A program made the translations under genes and the position numbers. Of a DNA stretch of 37,570 bases, positions 10,890-20,401 are shown piece after piece (the stretch's first letter is position 1; each line of letters starts with the position of its first letter). The DNA is from an uncultured Pseudanabaenaceae cyanobacterium (GTDB lineage Bacteria; Cyanobacteriota; Cyanobacteriia; PCC-9006; JAAUQQ01), in contig CALLAT010000129.1 of the NCBI GenBank assembly GCA_938002085.1, positions 1 to 37,570 of the forward strand, in the 5' to 3' direction. The notes beneath the pieces were generated by a model, which did not search any database, was not told the DNA's origin, and was given only the letters and a program-made list of their open reading frames with translations.

Positions 10890-12131
10890 ATGGCGATAGC
10901 ACCGCAGACCTCCCCGACCGGAGCCCCTGCCGAATACACGTTCCGCTGGATTGAGGCCATTGCTGATGTACCCAAGGCGGATTGGGATGCCTTGGCTCAG
11001 CCGCTTAAAACGCCATTTTTTGAGTGGGACTGGCTGCACAATTTAGAGGTCTCGGGCAGTGTCAAGCCTGAGACGGGGTGGCAGCCCCTCCACCTGACGG
11101 TTTGGAAGGCCGGGAAGTTTGTCGCGGCTGCACCGCTCTATGTGAAGGGCCACAGCTACGGTGAATTTGTCTTTGACCATCAGTGGGCAGACTTGGCCGA
11201 TCGCTTCGGCCTCAACTATTACCCCAAGCTGCTGGGCATGTCGCCCTTTACCCCGGCAGTGGGCTATCGCTTTTTGATTGACCCCAGCGAAGATGAGCGG
11301 GCCATGACCAAAGCCATGGTCTCGGTGATTGATCAATTTTGCGATCGCAATAACATTCTGGGCTGCAACTTCCTCTACGTGGACCCAGACTGGCGGCCCA
11401 TGCTCGAAGACTGTGGCTTCACCCCCTGGATGCACCACAACTCGGTGTGGCATAACCGCGAGTTTGAGACCTATGACGACTACCTGAAGATGTTCAACGC
11501 CAACCAGCGGCGCAACATCAAGCGGGAAATGAAAGCTATTACGAAAGCTGGTCTGGAGATGCGCACCTTCACTGGCGATGAGATTACGCCAGAGCTGCTT
11601 AAGCTCATGTATGGCTTTTACAGCAACCACTGCGACAAGTTTGGCTATTGGGGCAGCAAATATCTGACGCCGGAGTTCTTCAATCAGCTCTATGAAACCG
11701 CTCGTCATCGGTTAGTGCTTGCCGCAGCGGTGCCGGTGGATGGCGAAGGACATGCCATTGCGGAGCCCGTGGGCATGTCCTTTTGCGTGCACAAGGGCGA
11801 TCGCCTCTACGGCCGCTACTGGGGCAGCTTCGATGACGTTGACTGCCTGCATTTCAACGCCTGTTACTACACTCCAATCCAATGGGGCATCGAAAATGGC
11901 ATCCAAGTCTTTGACCCTGGTGCTGGAGGCTCCCATAAGAAGCGGCGAGGTTTTCCAGCCACGGCTCACCACAGCATGCATCGTTTTTACAACAAGCAGT
12001 TCGGAAAAGTACTGACCAATTACCTTAAGCAGGTCAGTGCCATGGAGGTGGAGCAAATTGAGGCGATTAATAATGAGCTTCCCTTCAATCAGGAGGAAGT
12101 GAAACTGACGGTGGAAGAGTTTATTCAGTAG
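10890..12131 (+). CDS. FemAB/GNAT-like N-acyltransferase (COG3146, peptidogalycan biosynthesis type)
   Basis: The 413-residue protein matches the family formerly annotated as DUF482 or 'peptidogalycan biosynthesis/recognition'. Family stretches visible are TPFFEWDWLHNLEVSGSV, GWQPLHLTV, AAPLYVKGHSYGEFVFD, YYPKLLGMSPFTP, NQRRNIKRE and FDPGAGGSHKKRRGF. The fold is of the acyl-CoA/aminoacyl N-acyltransferase superfamily; the substrate is not known, and a role in cell-envelope or metabolite acylation is inference. The frame extends up to TTG 10773, but conservation begins just after ATG 10890, which I use. The flanking LysM/M23 gene downstream is on the same strand after a 159-base gap, which fits but does not prove an envelope role. 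Confidence 0.8.
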   Translation: MAIAPQTSPTGAPAEYTFRWIEAIADVPKADWDALAQPLKTPFFEWDWLHNLEVSGSVKPETGWQPLHLTVWKAGKFVAAAPLYVKGHSYGEFVFDHQWADLADRFGLNYYPKLLGMSPFTPAVGYRFLIDPSEDERAMTKAMVSVIDQFCDRNNILGCNFLYVDPDWRPMLEDCGFTPWMHHNSVWHNREFETYDDYLKMFNANQRRNIKREMKAITKAGLEMRTFTGDEITPELLKLMYGFYSNHCDKFGYWGSKYLTPEFFNQLYETARHRLVLAAAVPVDGEGHAIAEPVGMSFCVHKGDRLYGRYWGSFDDVDCLHFNACYYTPIQWGIENGIQVFDPGAGGSHKKRRGFPATAHHSMHRFYNKQFGKVLTNYLKQVSAMEVEQIEAINNELPFNQEEVKLTVEEFIQ

Positions 12132-12290
12132 CTTGTCTAGGGGATATCCGCGATTGGATGTTGTTTTCCGAACTGTCCCGACCGGGGAGGACCATCGTAG
12201 GATTGGGGTGAGGTGCTCATTCAAACTGGCCTCATTCAAGGCTTTTGGATGAATTAGCCGTTCTATTTTGACTTTTAACGTCGGTCTACT

Positions 12291-13334
12291 ATGTCTTTCT
12301 TCCGCTCTGCAAAGGGTTTTGCTGGGATTGTGGCGATCGCTAGCACCCTTGTCGCTGCTCCTGTGACTGCTCAGGTTCTCCAGGTTGCAGAGGTCAATCT
12401 AGAAGAAGCCTTGCCGCAGACGGAAACTAAAACGACGCCCAGTGCAGCGGAAGCAGCTTGTGCGCCGCCCGCTTTGGATCGCCAGCAGTTGCATGTTGTG
12501 GCTGTGGGAGAGAGCTTAGGGGCGATCGCCCAGCGCTATGGCGTTACCACTGCCACCCTCCGGGGGCTGAACCCCGTGATCCGCGATGCTGCTGTCGTGG
12601 TGGCTGGGCAAACCTTGCAAATTCCCCCCTATGACGGTGTGCAGGTGAAGACTGAAGGCCAATCCTGGGACGTTTTAGCCAAGCGTTACTCCGTTCCCGC
12701 TGCGACGTTGTTTGAGCAAAATGGCTGTAAAGAGCCAGGGATAACAGCTTTTATCCCTGGCGTGCGATGGAAAGCCACGGAAATGGAAGTGCGTCAGAAG
12801 ATGCCTGTGGCGACTGCTGCTGGCGTAACTGTTGCGGGAGCGGCTGTTAAACCAGAGCATCGCTCAGTGTTGCGTGGCTATCCCCTCGTGAAGTCGGCTG
12901 AGTCCTTGGTGCAGTATGGCTGGCAAGTGGCCAGCGCATTAACAGAATCGACGTTCCACAGCGGCGTTGATCTTAATGCAGCGGTAGGCGATGGCGTGTT
13001 TGCTGTGGGAGAAGGCACAGTGGCTTTTGCAGGTGAGCAGAAAGCCTATGGGAATCTCGTGGTGGTCAATCATGCCCGAGGTCTGCAAACGCGCTACGCC
13101 CATTTAACTGAGGTGAATGTCACCAAGGGACAGGTGATTGAGCGAGATACCTTGCTGGGTTTCGTTGGCCAGACGGGAGTTCCCAGTTCCGCGACGCCTC
13201 ATTTGCATTTTGAGGTTCGCCTCAACTCCAAGGTGGGCTGGGTGGCCCAGGACCCCAATGCCTATTTCTCCGATTTGGTAGGGACTCGTTTGGGCTTGAT
13301 CAAGTTGGCGGTGTCAGCGCTTGCCCCCAGCTAA
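12291..13334 (+). CDS. LysM and M23-family murein endopeptidase
   Basis: The 347-residue exported protein begins with a signal peptide (basic RSAK, then GFAGIVAIASTLVAAPVTA, cleavage likely near residue 27). Two LysM modules that bind peptidoglycan span about 67-112 and 118-160. A C-terminal M23 zinc metallopeptidase carries HSGVD (ligands His223 and Asp227), His271 and HLHFE (His304, His306). All expected catalytic residues are present, so it should be active, cutting peptide cross-links in the wall during growth or division. It is NlpD/EnvC-like in layout, but the catalytic site is intact rather than degenerate. It appears to have its own short promoter region. No terminator is obvious before the convergent hydrolase gene. 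Confidence 0.92.
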   Translation: MSFFRSAKGFAGIVAIASTLVAAPVTAQVLQVAEVNLEEALPQTETKTTPSAAEAACAPPALDRQQLHVVAVGESLGAIAQRYGVTTATLRGLNPVIRDAAVVVAGQTLQIPPYDGVQVKTEGQSWDVLAKRYSVPAATLFEQNGCKEPGITAFIPGVRWKATEMEVRQKMPVATAAGVTVAGAAVKPEHRSVLRGYPLVKSAESLVQYGWQVASALTESTFHSGVDLNAAVGDGVFAVGEGTVAFAGEQKAYGNLVVVNHARGLQTRYAHLTEVNVTKGQVIERDTLLGFVGQTGVPSSATPHLHFEVRLNSKVGWVAQDPNAYFSDLVGTRLGLIKLAVSALAPS

Positions 13335-13370
13335 TTGGATGCAATCCAGAGATTTAGAAATGCGGTTGCC

Positions 13371-14273
13371 TTAGTCTTTGTTCTCTCGGTAGAGACTTGC
13401 TAAGAAGTCGCTAATGACGGCTTCAAATTCGGCAGGCATGGATAGGAACGGCCAGTGGGTTGTTTCCATGGTGCAGACTTCTAGGTCAGTCAAATATTTG
13501 CGGTAAGGCTTGAGCTGGCTTTCGCTGCGGTTGATGCCTCCGGTGGGCTGGACGAGGAGCGTTGGAACGTTTACAGGTTCAGTGAAGCCGGGGACTCGCA
13601 TGACATCGGTGAACATGGGCTCGCGAGCGGCGATCGCAAATTTACTCCCCCAGCTCCCATCGGCCTTTTCCTCCACCGCTGCTTCAAACACCTGCTGCTG
13701 AAGTGCGGTCCAGTCGGCATATTGCTTGAGCTGTCGAGCTTGGGCTTCCGCAGCGGCTTTGCTTTCGAAGGGGCCGAGCATTTTGAGGAAGGGCAGGATG
13801 CGATAGAACAGCGGGAAGGTGATTTTGGTCCAGCTGGGTAGAGAGTTGATGAAAGCGGGGTCGATTAGCAGCAGACTGCGGAATCTTTCCGGCTGTTGCC
13901 TGGCCCAGACGGCGATCATTTTGCCAGTCCAGGAGTGCCCCATAATATGGGCGGACTGCCAGCCCAGATGGTTCATTAGCTCATTCAAATCAGCAATGCT
14001 GTCCTCAAAGCCATAGCCTTGAGCTGACTGTTCACTAGGCTTGCTGCTCTCGCCATGGCCTCGCAGATCCGGTGCAATGATGTGGAACTTTTGCCCCAGG
14101 TTTTGCCCAAAGCTCGACCAGACCAGGGCTTGGTCCGCCATGCCATGCAGTGCAAGGAGCGGAATTGTTTCGCTATTGTTTTGGGGCTTCCATTCCAGAT
14201 AAGAGATTTCTAAGCCCCCCGACGTTGTGAAGGTTTTTCGCTCTGCCGGATGACTGTATTGCCCTGGACCCAT
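13371..14273 (-). CDS. Alpha/beta-hydrolase fold protein
   Basis: The 300-residue protein has the oxyanion-loop motif LALHGMADQALVW, a DLRGHGES strand-turn, the nucleophile elbow GHSWTG (Ser114) and a late His273 in TTHWPFLSMP. The acidic triad member is not in the usual G-x-x-D form after strand 6 (sequence LLVQPTGGINRSES), so its identity is unclear. Start ATG 14273 is preferred to GTG 14285 because GGAG lies six bases upstream of it. The substrate cannot be predicted; esterases, C-C hydrolases and chlorophyll-related hydrolases all share this layout. It converges on the murein peptidase gene and is divergent from the LRR gene. Confidence 0.85.
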   Translation of the reverse strand: MGPGQYSHPAERKTFTTSGGLEISYLEWKPQNNSETIPLLALHGMADQALVWSSFGQNLGQKFHIIAPDLRGHGESSKPSEQSAQGYGFEDSIADLNELMNHLGWQSAHIMGHSWTGKMIAVWARQQPERFRSLLLIDPAFINSLPSWTKITFPLFYRILPFLKMLGPFESKAAAEAQARQLKQYADWTALQQQVFEAAVEEKADGSWGSKFAIAAREPMFTDVMRVPGFTEPVNVPTLLVQPTGGINRSESQLKPYRKYLTDLEVCTMETTHWPFLSMPAEFEAVISDFLASLYRENKD

Positions 14274-14382
14274 CTTCGACTCCACCTAAATCGTTCTCTA
14301 CTGTAGGGGAAAATCCTTGGGGCTGTGCTATCTTCTAGCTGCCATTGGCCGATGCCACCAAGCCGCTCAATCCCAGCACTGC

Positions 14383-15222
14383 ATGTATTTCGAAGATCCC
14401 CAGCAACTCATTCAGCAAGCGGTCGAGACTGATGCGACGACCTTGGACCTGTCCAGCTTGGGATTGACCGAAGTTCCGCCCGAAATTGCTCAGCTCACCC
14501 AGCTGGAAGTGCTTGATCTGAGCGATAACCGGCTGACGGAGTTGCCGGAGGCGATCGCTGCCCTCCCCCGCTTGCGAAAGCTCGACCTGATGCTCAATCG
14601 CTTCGAAGTTGTGCCAGAAGTTGTGTTCAGTTTGGCCGAGCTAGAAGAGCTATATCTGGGGGATAACAAGATAACAAGGCTGCCCGGCGCGATCGCCCGC
14701 CTGCTCCAACTCACCTGGCTCTCCGTTGGCTTCAACCAACTCACCGAACTGCCCCAGGCCATTGGCCAACTCACCCAGCTAACCCACCTCAACCTCAACT
14801 GCAACCAATTCACGACCCTGCCCGATGCCTTTGCGGGACTGACTCGCCTAGAAACCCTCTCCCTCAGCGGCAACCGGCTCAAGACCGTGCCTTCCACCTT
14901 GACCTACTTGCGTCAGCTCTCCCGCTTGGACCTGAGCTGCAACCGCATTGAATCGGTGCCCAACGGTTTTGCCCAACTCAATAACTTGGTTTGGCTGGAC
15001 CTGAGCAGTAACCATCTGGAGAGCTTGCCCGGGGCGATCGCCCAGCTCTCTTGGCTCTCTGAACTCTACGTCTCCGATAATCGCTTCACCGGCCTCCCCG
15101 CTGTGCTCCGACAGCTCAAGCGCCTCGTCATGCTCAATGTGGCAGACAACCCCCTGGCCATTCCCACCGAGGTGCTAGAAAAAATCTATGAGCCCTCTGC
15201 CATCTTGGCCCATGCTGCCTAG
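14383..15222 (+). CDS. Leucine-rich-repeat protein
   Basis: The 279-residue protein is almost entirely leucine-rich repeats: about ten copies of a 23-residue unit of the form LxxLxxLxLxxNxLxxLPxxIxx, from about residue 15 to 265. There is no signal peptide, membrane segment, or GTPase, kinase or other catalytic domain. It resembles the LRR half of cyanobacterial ROCO-type proteins but stands alone. A scaffold or protein-binding role is inferred. The upstream extension to TTG 14317 is not LRR-like, so ATG 14383 is chosen. The flanking short unique segments act as caps. No function can be assigned. Confidence 0.85.
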   Translation: MYFEDPQQLIQQAVETDATTLDLSSLGLTEVPPEIAQLTQLEVLDLSDNRLTELPEAIAALPRLRKLDLMLNRFEVVPEVVFSLAELEELYLGDNKITRLPGAIARLLQLTWLSVGFNQLTELPQAIGQLTQLTHLNLNCNQFTTLPDAFAGLTRLETLSLSGNRLKTVPSTLTYLRQLSRLDLSCNRIESVPNGFAQLNNLVWLDLSSNHLESLPGAIAQLSWLSELYVSDNRFTGLPAVLRQLKRLVMLNVADNPLAIPTEVLEKIYEPSAILAHAA

Positions 15223-15320
15223 GCCGTTTCTAGAAATATTCATCCCCTGAGAGGTGTCTCTCCTGGGAGGGAGCAAGGATTGGGTTGCTGATGCGACTCG
15301 CGTTTGTTTGAGTCCCTCAC

Positions 15321-15752
15321 CTATAACCGAGGCCGCTCTCCCATCTCTCGATAGCGTCGATAGTCTGCCAATATTTGCCCATGGTCGAAGCACAGGTCTT
15401 GGGGCAAATTCTCTAGCTCAAACCATCGCAAAGCCTTGGCATCATCCATTGCTTTGGCTTCCCCAGTGGCAGTCGCAATAAAGACAATGCTGAGGGTGTG
15501 CTGGCGCGGGTCACGCTTGGGGTCGGAATAGCAGTGAAATTGCTCTAACAGCTCAACCTCAAGATTGGTTTCTTCTTTGGCTTCTCTAATGGCTGCGGTG
15601 GCGGCATCCTCGCCGTAGTCCATAAAGCCGCCAGGCAGCGCCCAGCCATGGGGCTCGTTGAGACGCTCGATTAGGAGGATAGCGGGGCGATCGCCTTCTC
15701 CAACTCGTTCAATAATGATGTCAACAGTGGGCGTTGGATTGCGATAGGCCAC
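15321..15752 (-). CDS. Nudix hydrolase
   Basis: The 143-residue protein has one Nudix domain. The Nudix box is complete: Gly in GGFMDYG, Glu seven residues on, then REAKEETNL, which supplies the metal-binding glutamates. The upstream [15 protein letters not shown] stretch is as in ADP-ribose or nucleotide-sugar pyrophosphatases. It hydrolyses a nucleoside diphosphate linked to some other moiety; the substrate is not determinable here. The start is GTG 15752 with only a weak ribosome-binding site. It is convergent with the LRR gene, with about 100 bases between them. Confidence 0.9.
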   Translation of the reverse strand: MAYRNPTPTVDIIIERVGEGDRPAILLIERLNEPHGWALPGGFMDYGEDAATAAIREAKEETNLEVELLEQFHCYSDPKRDPRQHTLSIVFIATATGEAKAMDDAKALRWFELENLPQDLCFDHGQILADYRRYREMGERPRL

Positions 15753-16395
15753 AAACTTCTGTCTCGCTTACGTTTCTTCTCTATCAAGTCTAGAGCTGTC
15801 GCTTCAACTGTCGTTTTATTTGAGTGAGTGCTATCGGCGACTTGTTTACGATATCTGTAGCCCTGTGCCTTTGATACTTTCTTCTGTGCAACTTAGGAAT
15901 GAGAATAGGCTAATGCCATATTGGAGGGCTATCTCTATTAAGAAGCGCATTCAATGCCTTGGCTGACCAGCGATTGACTCAGGTTTGATGATTTAGACAG
16001 ACTCGATACCTCAGGGTGTTTTGCTCAGTGAGTAAGGGCGAGAGACGCCCTGAGCTCAGAAAGCTTTTTTACTCTGTTGGAGCACTTTTTAATGATTTCC
16101 CCTAAGCTGTCCCAGGGATAGATGCTCGCTTTTCTTCGTTCTTCCATCTGTGGAATCACAACCAACCTGTTTGGGGTCTTGGACGCTGTTGACTTCTGCC
16201 TGCCTTGTACTTGCATCTGCTGATAGGCAGTTTTTGATGAAGAGGTATCCCATTAGACTTCCATGAACAGTTTTGATGTCCTAAATCGACTTTAGTCGAG
16301 TCAGGATTAATCATTCAGCAGGCTTTCGCTGCCTGAGATGCCTACTCTGCTAATGTCTCGCTTCACTATTTTGCTTCCGTGTTCAGAGAGTTTTC
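15753..16395. other. Intergenic region upstream of malQ
   Basis: No convincing gene is visible. A 63-codon minus-strand frame at 16025-16216 lacks recognisable features. The region holds a hairpin (AGGGCG-AGAGA-CGCCCT, 16035-16051) followed by a T-run at 16065-16070, and an inverted repeat TCGACT-TT-AGTCGA at 16286-16299 upstream of malQ that could be an operator. Confidence 0.5.
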
Positions 16396-17901
16396 ATGGC
16401 CTTCCCTCGTTCTAGCGGTGTTTTACTACATCCCACCAGTTTTCCAAGTCCCTATGGAATTGGAGATTTAGGCCATGAGGCCTATAAATTTATTGATTTT
16501 TTGGCGGCGGGTCGTCAGTCACTCTGGCAAATTTTGCCCTTAGGAACGCCTGGCCATGGTAACTCTCCCTACTTGGCCTATTCTGCGATGGCAGGAAACC
16601 CCCTGTTGATCAGCCCAGAGCAGTTGGTCAAGGTGAGCTTGCTGACCCAGGCTGATTTGGAGGATCTGCCAGATTTCCCCCTTGATTGCGTTGATTTTGA
16701 TCAGGCTGAGGCATTCAAATTACCCCTGTTGAAAAAGGCTTTTGAGCAGTTCCAATCCAAGGGGTTGGATCAGTCTAGTAGCTTCACCCGCTTTTGCAAG
16801 CAGGAGTCAGATTGGCTGGATGACTATGCTTTGTTTATGGCTCTCAAAGCTGAGCATGATGGGGCGCCCTGGGTTGACTGGGAGGAGAGCCTTCAATCTC
16901 GTCAGGCCGATGCCATTGTGGCGGCTAAGGCGCGTTTGAAGAAAGCGATCGCCTACCAGCAGTTTTTGCAATTTGAATTCTTCCGCCAGTGGGGGCTGTT
17001 GAAGGCTTATGCCAATAAGCATGGCATTCAAATCATTGGTGATATCCCCATCTACGTGGCCCATGACAGCGCTGATGTTTGGGGGAATCCAGAGAAGTTC
17101 TGCCTCAATCCAAAAACAGGTCAGCCAGCCATCATGGCGGGGGTTCCGCCCGATTATTTCAGCGAGACAGGTCAGCTCTGGGGTAACCCCGTTTATAACT
17201 GGGAAGAACTCGAAAAAGCGGAGTTTCACTGGTGGGTTCGTCGCTTTGAAGTGCTGTTAGAGTTGGTTGATATTATTCGGATTGACCACTTTCGTGGGCT
17301 CCAGGCCTATTGGGCGGTGCCTGAGGGCGAAGAAACAGCGATGAATGGGAGCTGGGTCGAAGCGCCGGGAGCCGATCTGCTGTCCACGGTCAGAGAAAAG
17401 CTGGGTAAGTTGCCCATCATTGCCGAGGATCTCGGCATTATCACGCCAGAAGTGAATGCTCTGCGGGAACAGTTCAATTTTCCCGGTATGAAAATTCTGC
17501 AATTTGCATTTGACTCTGGGCCGGGCAATCCCTATCTACCGTTCAACTACGATGGTCGAAATTGGGTCGTGTACAGCGGCACCCATGACAACAACACAAC
17601 GGCGGGTTGGTTTGGCAACCGCGATGAAGGTGCCCAAGCCCATGTGGCGAATTATCTGGGGCAGGTGGGCAATGATGGGATTCATTGGGATTTGTTGCGC
17701 TTGGCGTCCAGTAGTGTGGCGAGCCAGGCAATTTTTCCAGCTCAGGACTTGCTTGGGCTGGGCGAGGATGCCCGCATGAATACCCCTGGCTTGGCCGAGG
17801 GAAATTGGGGGTGGCGCTATCGGACTTATTCGTTTGATGAGTCGGTGAGCGATCGCCTGCGGCAAGTCACCGAATATTATGGCCGTGCCCCCCAGAATTA
17901 A
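16396..17901 (+). CDS. malQ: 4-alpha-glucanotransferase (amylomaltase, GH77)
   Basis: The 501-residue enzyme transfers alpha-1,4-glucan segments between malto-oligosaccharides, in glycogen turnover in the cytoplasm. It starts with the family's SSGVLLHPTSFPSPYGIGDLG. The catalytic GH77 residues are all visible: nucleophile Asp297 in RIDHFRG, acid/base Glu344 in IAEDLG and Asp398 in THDNNT. The length is normal for bacterial amylomaltase. It stands alone between its own upstream region and a symmetric terminator, with ATG 16396 as the first in-frame ATG. Confidence 0.95.
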   Translation: MAFPRSSGVLLHPTSFPSPYGIGDLGHEAYKFIDFLAAGRQSLWQILPLGTPGHGNSPYLAYSAMAGNPLLISPEQLVKVSLLTQADLEDLPDFPLDCVDFDQAEAFKLPLLKKAFEQFQSKGLDQSSSFTRFCKQESDWLDDYALFMALKAEHDGAPWVDWEESLQSRQADAIVAAKARLKKAIAYQQFLQFEFFRQWGLLKAYANKHGIQIIGDIPIYVAHDSADVWGNPEKFCLNPKTGQPAIMAGVPPDYFSETGQLWGNPVYNWEELEKAEFHWWVRRFEVLLELVDIIRIDHFRGLQAYWAVPEGEETAMNGSWVEAPGADLLSTVREKLGKLPIIAEDLGIITPEVNALREQFNFPGMKILQFAFDSGPGNPYLPFNYDGRNWVVYSGTHDNNTTAGWFGNRDEGAQAHVANYLGQVGNDGIHWDLLRLASSSVASQAIFPAQDLLGLGEDARMNTPGLAEGNWGWRYRTYSFDESVSDRLRQVTEYYGRAPQN

Positions 17902-17939
17902 GCCCCAAGCTTATGGGGCAGGGATTGAATGACTCATCA

Positions 17940-17983
17940 CAATAAAGCCCGGCTCCGTTCATAAATGGAGCCGGGCTTTATTG
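17940..17983. terminator. Bidirectional terminator between malQ and the RodZ-like gene
   Basis: CAATAAAGCCCGGCTCC at 17940-17956 and GGAGCCGGGCTTTATTG at 17967-17983 form a perfect 17-bp stem with a 10-base loop. It lies between two convergent genes and is A/T-flanked on both sides of the GC core. Confidence 0.88.
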
Positions 17984-18016
17984 TGCTCGAAGGCTATCTG
18001 TCTGGGAAACTACGCT

Positions 18017-18934
18017 TTACTGCTGTGCAGAGGCAAAAGCACCGAAGCCAACGCTACGAGCTGTGGACTCAGACCCGTAGGTAATCTCCTCAACAGCCCC
18101 CGGAATGCCCATAGGCTTAGCAGGTTGATCATTTAGCTGAACAATCACGCCCCCGGCATTACCGGCCCTGACAATTACAGACTTATCGCCTTCCCAAACC
18201 CGCTCGTCTCCTTGAGACAGAACACCTTCGTAGGTTTGCTTTCCATCAACAACGACCCGCAGCCAAGACTGAGCCGTCAATTTAAGCTCTACATGGACAG
18301 CCTTCGTCGACTTCGGCTTTGCTGGCTTGCTACTGTTCTGGGCCAAGCGAGATGAAAGTTGGGAAATCGCATCGACAGAGGTGCCTTGAACAGGAAGCTT
18401 ACCTGCAATGGGAAATGCCTGGCCCACAGGACCACTGCTGCCCGAAGACGAATCCTCCAAAGAACGCTCCACAGACAGGGCCAATATTTCCGCCTGTTGG
18501 GCTCGAAGCGGTGCTTCCGCCTGGCTAACAGAGCGATTAATCATCCAGGACAGACTATGTACTGATGCAGCAATCACCAGGAGATAGGTCGCATACAGAT
18601 GTATTGGCTTCAGCTGAGCTGATGGGAAATAATGACGCCAGAAGGGTAAATCTGACCGATTCGGCTGGCCTAGGGGAAAGGCATCCACTACCCGATCCGA
18701 GTCCACTTCCAAAGCTTCGGCAAACCGACGCAGGAAGCCCTGGATATAAACAGGCTCTGGCAACCTTTCAATGTTCCCAGATTCAATGGCGGTCAAAATT
18801 GATTCGCGCACATGGGTGCGACTAGCCGCATTAGCCAAGGAAATACCCTTGGCTTCGCGACATTGGCGTAAGTAAGCACCAACCTCGGCTAGCTGCTTCT
18901 TTTGTAATTCTTTTAGATTTAGGGAAGAACTCAT
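18017..18934 (-). CDS. RodZ-like HTH membrane protein
   Basis: The 305-residue protein has an N-terminal HTH_25/Xre-type helix-turn-helix (about 14-80, GAYLRQCREAKGISLANAAS and YIQGFLRRFAEAL), one transmembrane segment (about 112-132), a Ser/Pro-rich spacer, and a C-terminal DUF4115-like beta domain (about 212-290, containing SWLRVVVDGKQTYEG). This is the layout of RodZ, which links the MreB cytoskeleton to wall synthesis in rods; in cyanobacteria the exact role is less certain. It is convergent with malQ, and the pseudouridine synthase gene lies about 210 bases upstream on the same strand. Confidence 0.82.
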   Translation of the reverse strand: MSSSLNLKELQKKQLAEVGAYLRQCREAKGISLANAASRTHVRESILTAIESGNIERLPEPVYIQGFLRRFAEALEVDSDRVVDAFPLGQPNRSDLPFWRHYFPSAQLKPIHLYATYLLVIAASVHSLSWMINRSVSQAEAPLRAQQAEILALSVERSLEDSSSGSSGPVGQAFPIAGKLPVQGTSVDAISQLSSRLAQNSSKPAKPKSTKAVHVELKLTAQSWLRVVVDGKQTYEGVLSQGDERVWEGDKSVIVRAGNAGGVIVQLNDQPAKPMGIPGAVEEITYGSESTARSVGFGAFASAQQ

Positions 18935-19086
18935 GACCCGGCGCTAATCCATTTCAACTGTCGGTCTGACGTAATACTGGAGCGTTGGGGGACGCTGTCT
19001 AAACGAGTGACTCTATAAAACTTATCATTATTTCCCAGGGCATTACTGAGTCATAGATGACATTTTTGAAATTGCCTGTGTGGTTA

Positions 19087-19111
19087 TACCGAAAACCATT
19101 GAATTTCGGTA
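19087..19111. promoter_or_regulatory. Inverted repeat upstream of the RodZ-like gene
   Basis: TACCGAAA at 19087-19094 and TTTCGGTA at 19104-19111 are exact inverted repeats separated by nine bases. They lie between the pseudouridine synthase stop and the RodZ-like start. This could be an operator or a weak hairpin; there is no U-tract in the minus direction, so a terminator role is unlikely. Confidence 0.35.
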
Positions 19112-19147
19112 ATTTTACTTAGATTGTTGAGGATGGTGACCTTCATC

Positions 19148-19885
19148 TTAATCATCGTTTTCTGCGGTAACTAGTCGCTTTAACTCCTGCTCGGAGAGCT
19201 GGCGGTGAGCACCGGGTGCAAGTTGACCTAGCTGGAGGCTGCCAATCGCCAAGCGATGTAAACGCTTAACGGGATGCCCTAACTGGTCTGCCACCCGCCG
19301 GATTTGCCTGTTTCGCCCTTCGCGGAGCACCACTTCTAACGTGGTGTTGTCGCTAGACTGATCCAGACGGTTCACCTTTGCAGGAAGTGTCTGTTGGCCT
19401 TCTAGAAGGAGCCCGGTTCGCCAGCGGCTAAGCGCTTTCTCACTGGGATGGCCTTCCACCGTGACTCGATAAACCTTGCTAACCTCATGGCGAGGGTGAG
19501 TCATGCGGTAGGTCAAGGAGCCGTCGTTGGTTAACAGCAATGCGCCGGTGGAGTAAGTGTCTAATCGCCCTACTGGGTGAATCCCCTGCTGTTGGCTTAA
19601 TTCCGGTGGTAAGAGGGATAAGACCGTTGGTCGACCTTCAGGGTCGTCACAGGTTGAGACAACACCTCGAGGCTTGTGCAGCAGGATATAGAGCTTTTGA
19701 GGACGTTTTTCCGGGTTGATGGGCAAACCATCCACGGCGATCTCATCCTGTTCTGGGTCAGCTTGCTGGCCTAGACAGGCGACTTCACCATTGACCTGCA
19801 CTCTTCCCGCTCGAATCATTACCTCGGCCTTGCGGCGAGAAGCAATGCCCCATTGGGAAAGAATTTTTTGCAGGCGCTCAGCCAT
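19148..19885 (-). CDS. RsuA/RluB-family rRNA pseudouridine synthase
   Basis: The 245-residue enzyme converts a specific rRNA uridine to pseudouridine. It has an N-terminal S4 RNA-binding domain (MAERLQKILSQWGIASRRKAE) and a catalytic domain with LLHKPRGVVST, the active-site GRLDT (Asp109), GALLLTNDG and the C-terminal EGRNRQIRR motif. RluB (23S rRNA) is more likely than RsuA given the domain arrangement, but this is not certain. The frame continues upstream to 19927, but ATG 19885 begins exactly where family conservation begins. No partner gene is adjacent. Confidence 0.92.
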   Translation of the reverse strand: MAERLQKILSQWGIASRRKAEVMIRAGRVQVNGEVACLGQQADPEQDEIAVDGLPINPEKRPQKLYILLHKPRGVVSTCDDPEGRPTVLSLLPPELSQQQGIHPVGRLDTYSTGALLLTNDGSLTYRMTHPRHEVSKVYRVTVEGHPSEKALSRWRTGLLLEGQQTLPAKVNRLDQSSDNTTLEVVLREGRNRQIRRVADQLGHPVKRLHRLAIGSLQLGQLAPGAHRQLSEQELKRLVTAENDD

Positions 19886-20401
19886 AGAGCTAGAGAAAAG
19901 AAGATGGAAAGATTCGCTTTGGAGCAAATGCCCCTAGTGATGGCGTTTTCATAAGCGCTGATGAATTCAGGCTGATGGTTATGCCAGGGCAAACAAGCTG
20001 CCCATCATCCTACCCCTTCGACAGACATCCCTTAGTAGCAAACTGAACAAGATTTTGCCAAGCGGCAAGTCTTGTTTCGCTTAAGAACTGGATTCAGTTG
20101 TTATTGGGCTCGATCCGGTTCATTTTCTGCAGGATATTCTGGCTGGGGGCGAAGAGCTGGCAAGACTTTCGCATTTATTCCCCTGGGCACCGTTGTGGAA
20201 AAAAGATTTCTTGTTGGTAAAAACAATATAGATATCTTTCCACGGCGTTCATGTTAGCCCGAATACCCGGAAGATTCTTGGGGATAGTCGCCCTGGCTGT
20301 AGCAGGGTTGATACCCCTAGGGGGTTATCACGATTCTCTGGGAGGAGTCTGCCCCTTTGTTCTAGTCCCAGGGGATTCAATTCTGCTGGAGGAGAATGGG
20401 G
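19886..20401. other. Intergenic region between rRNA pseudouridine synthase and SphS-like genes
   Basis: There is no convincing gene. A hairpin at 20047-20075 (ACAAGA, inner TTGCC-AAGC-GGCAA, then TCTTGT) and a GC palindrome CCCCTAGGGG at 20314-20323 are present; one of them may end the SphS-like transcript, but neither has a good U-tract on the minus strand. A 58-codon plus-strand frame at 20251-20427 overlaps the kinase end and is doubtful. Confidence 0.45.

Noticed and set aside
16025-16216. 63-codon minus-strand frame between the Nudix gene and malQ
   Set aside because: There is no Shine-Dalgarno, known family or coding pattern; it overlaps the hairpin with a T-run.
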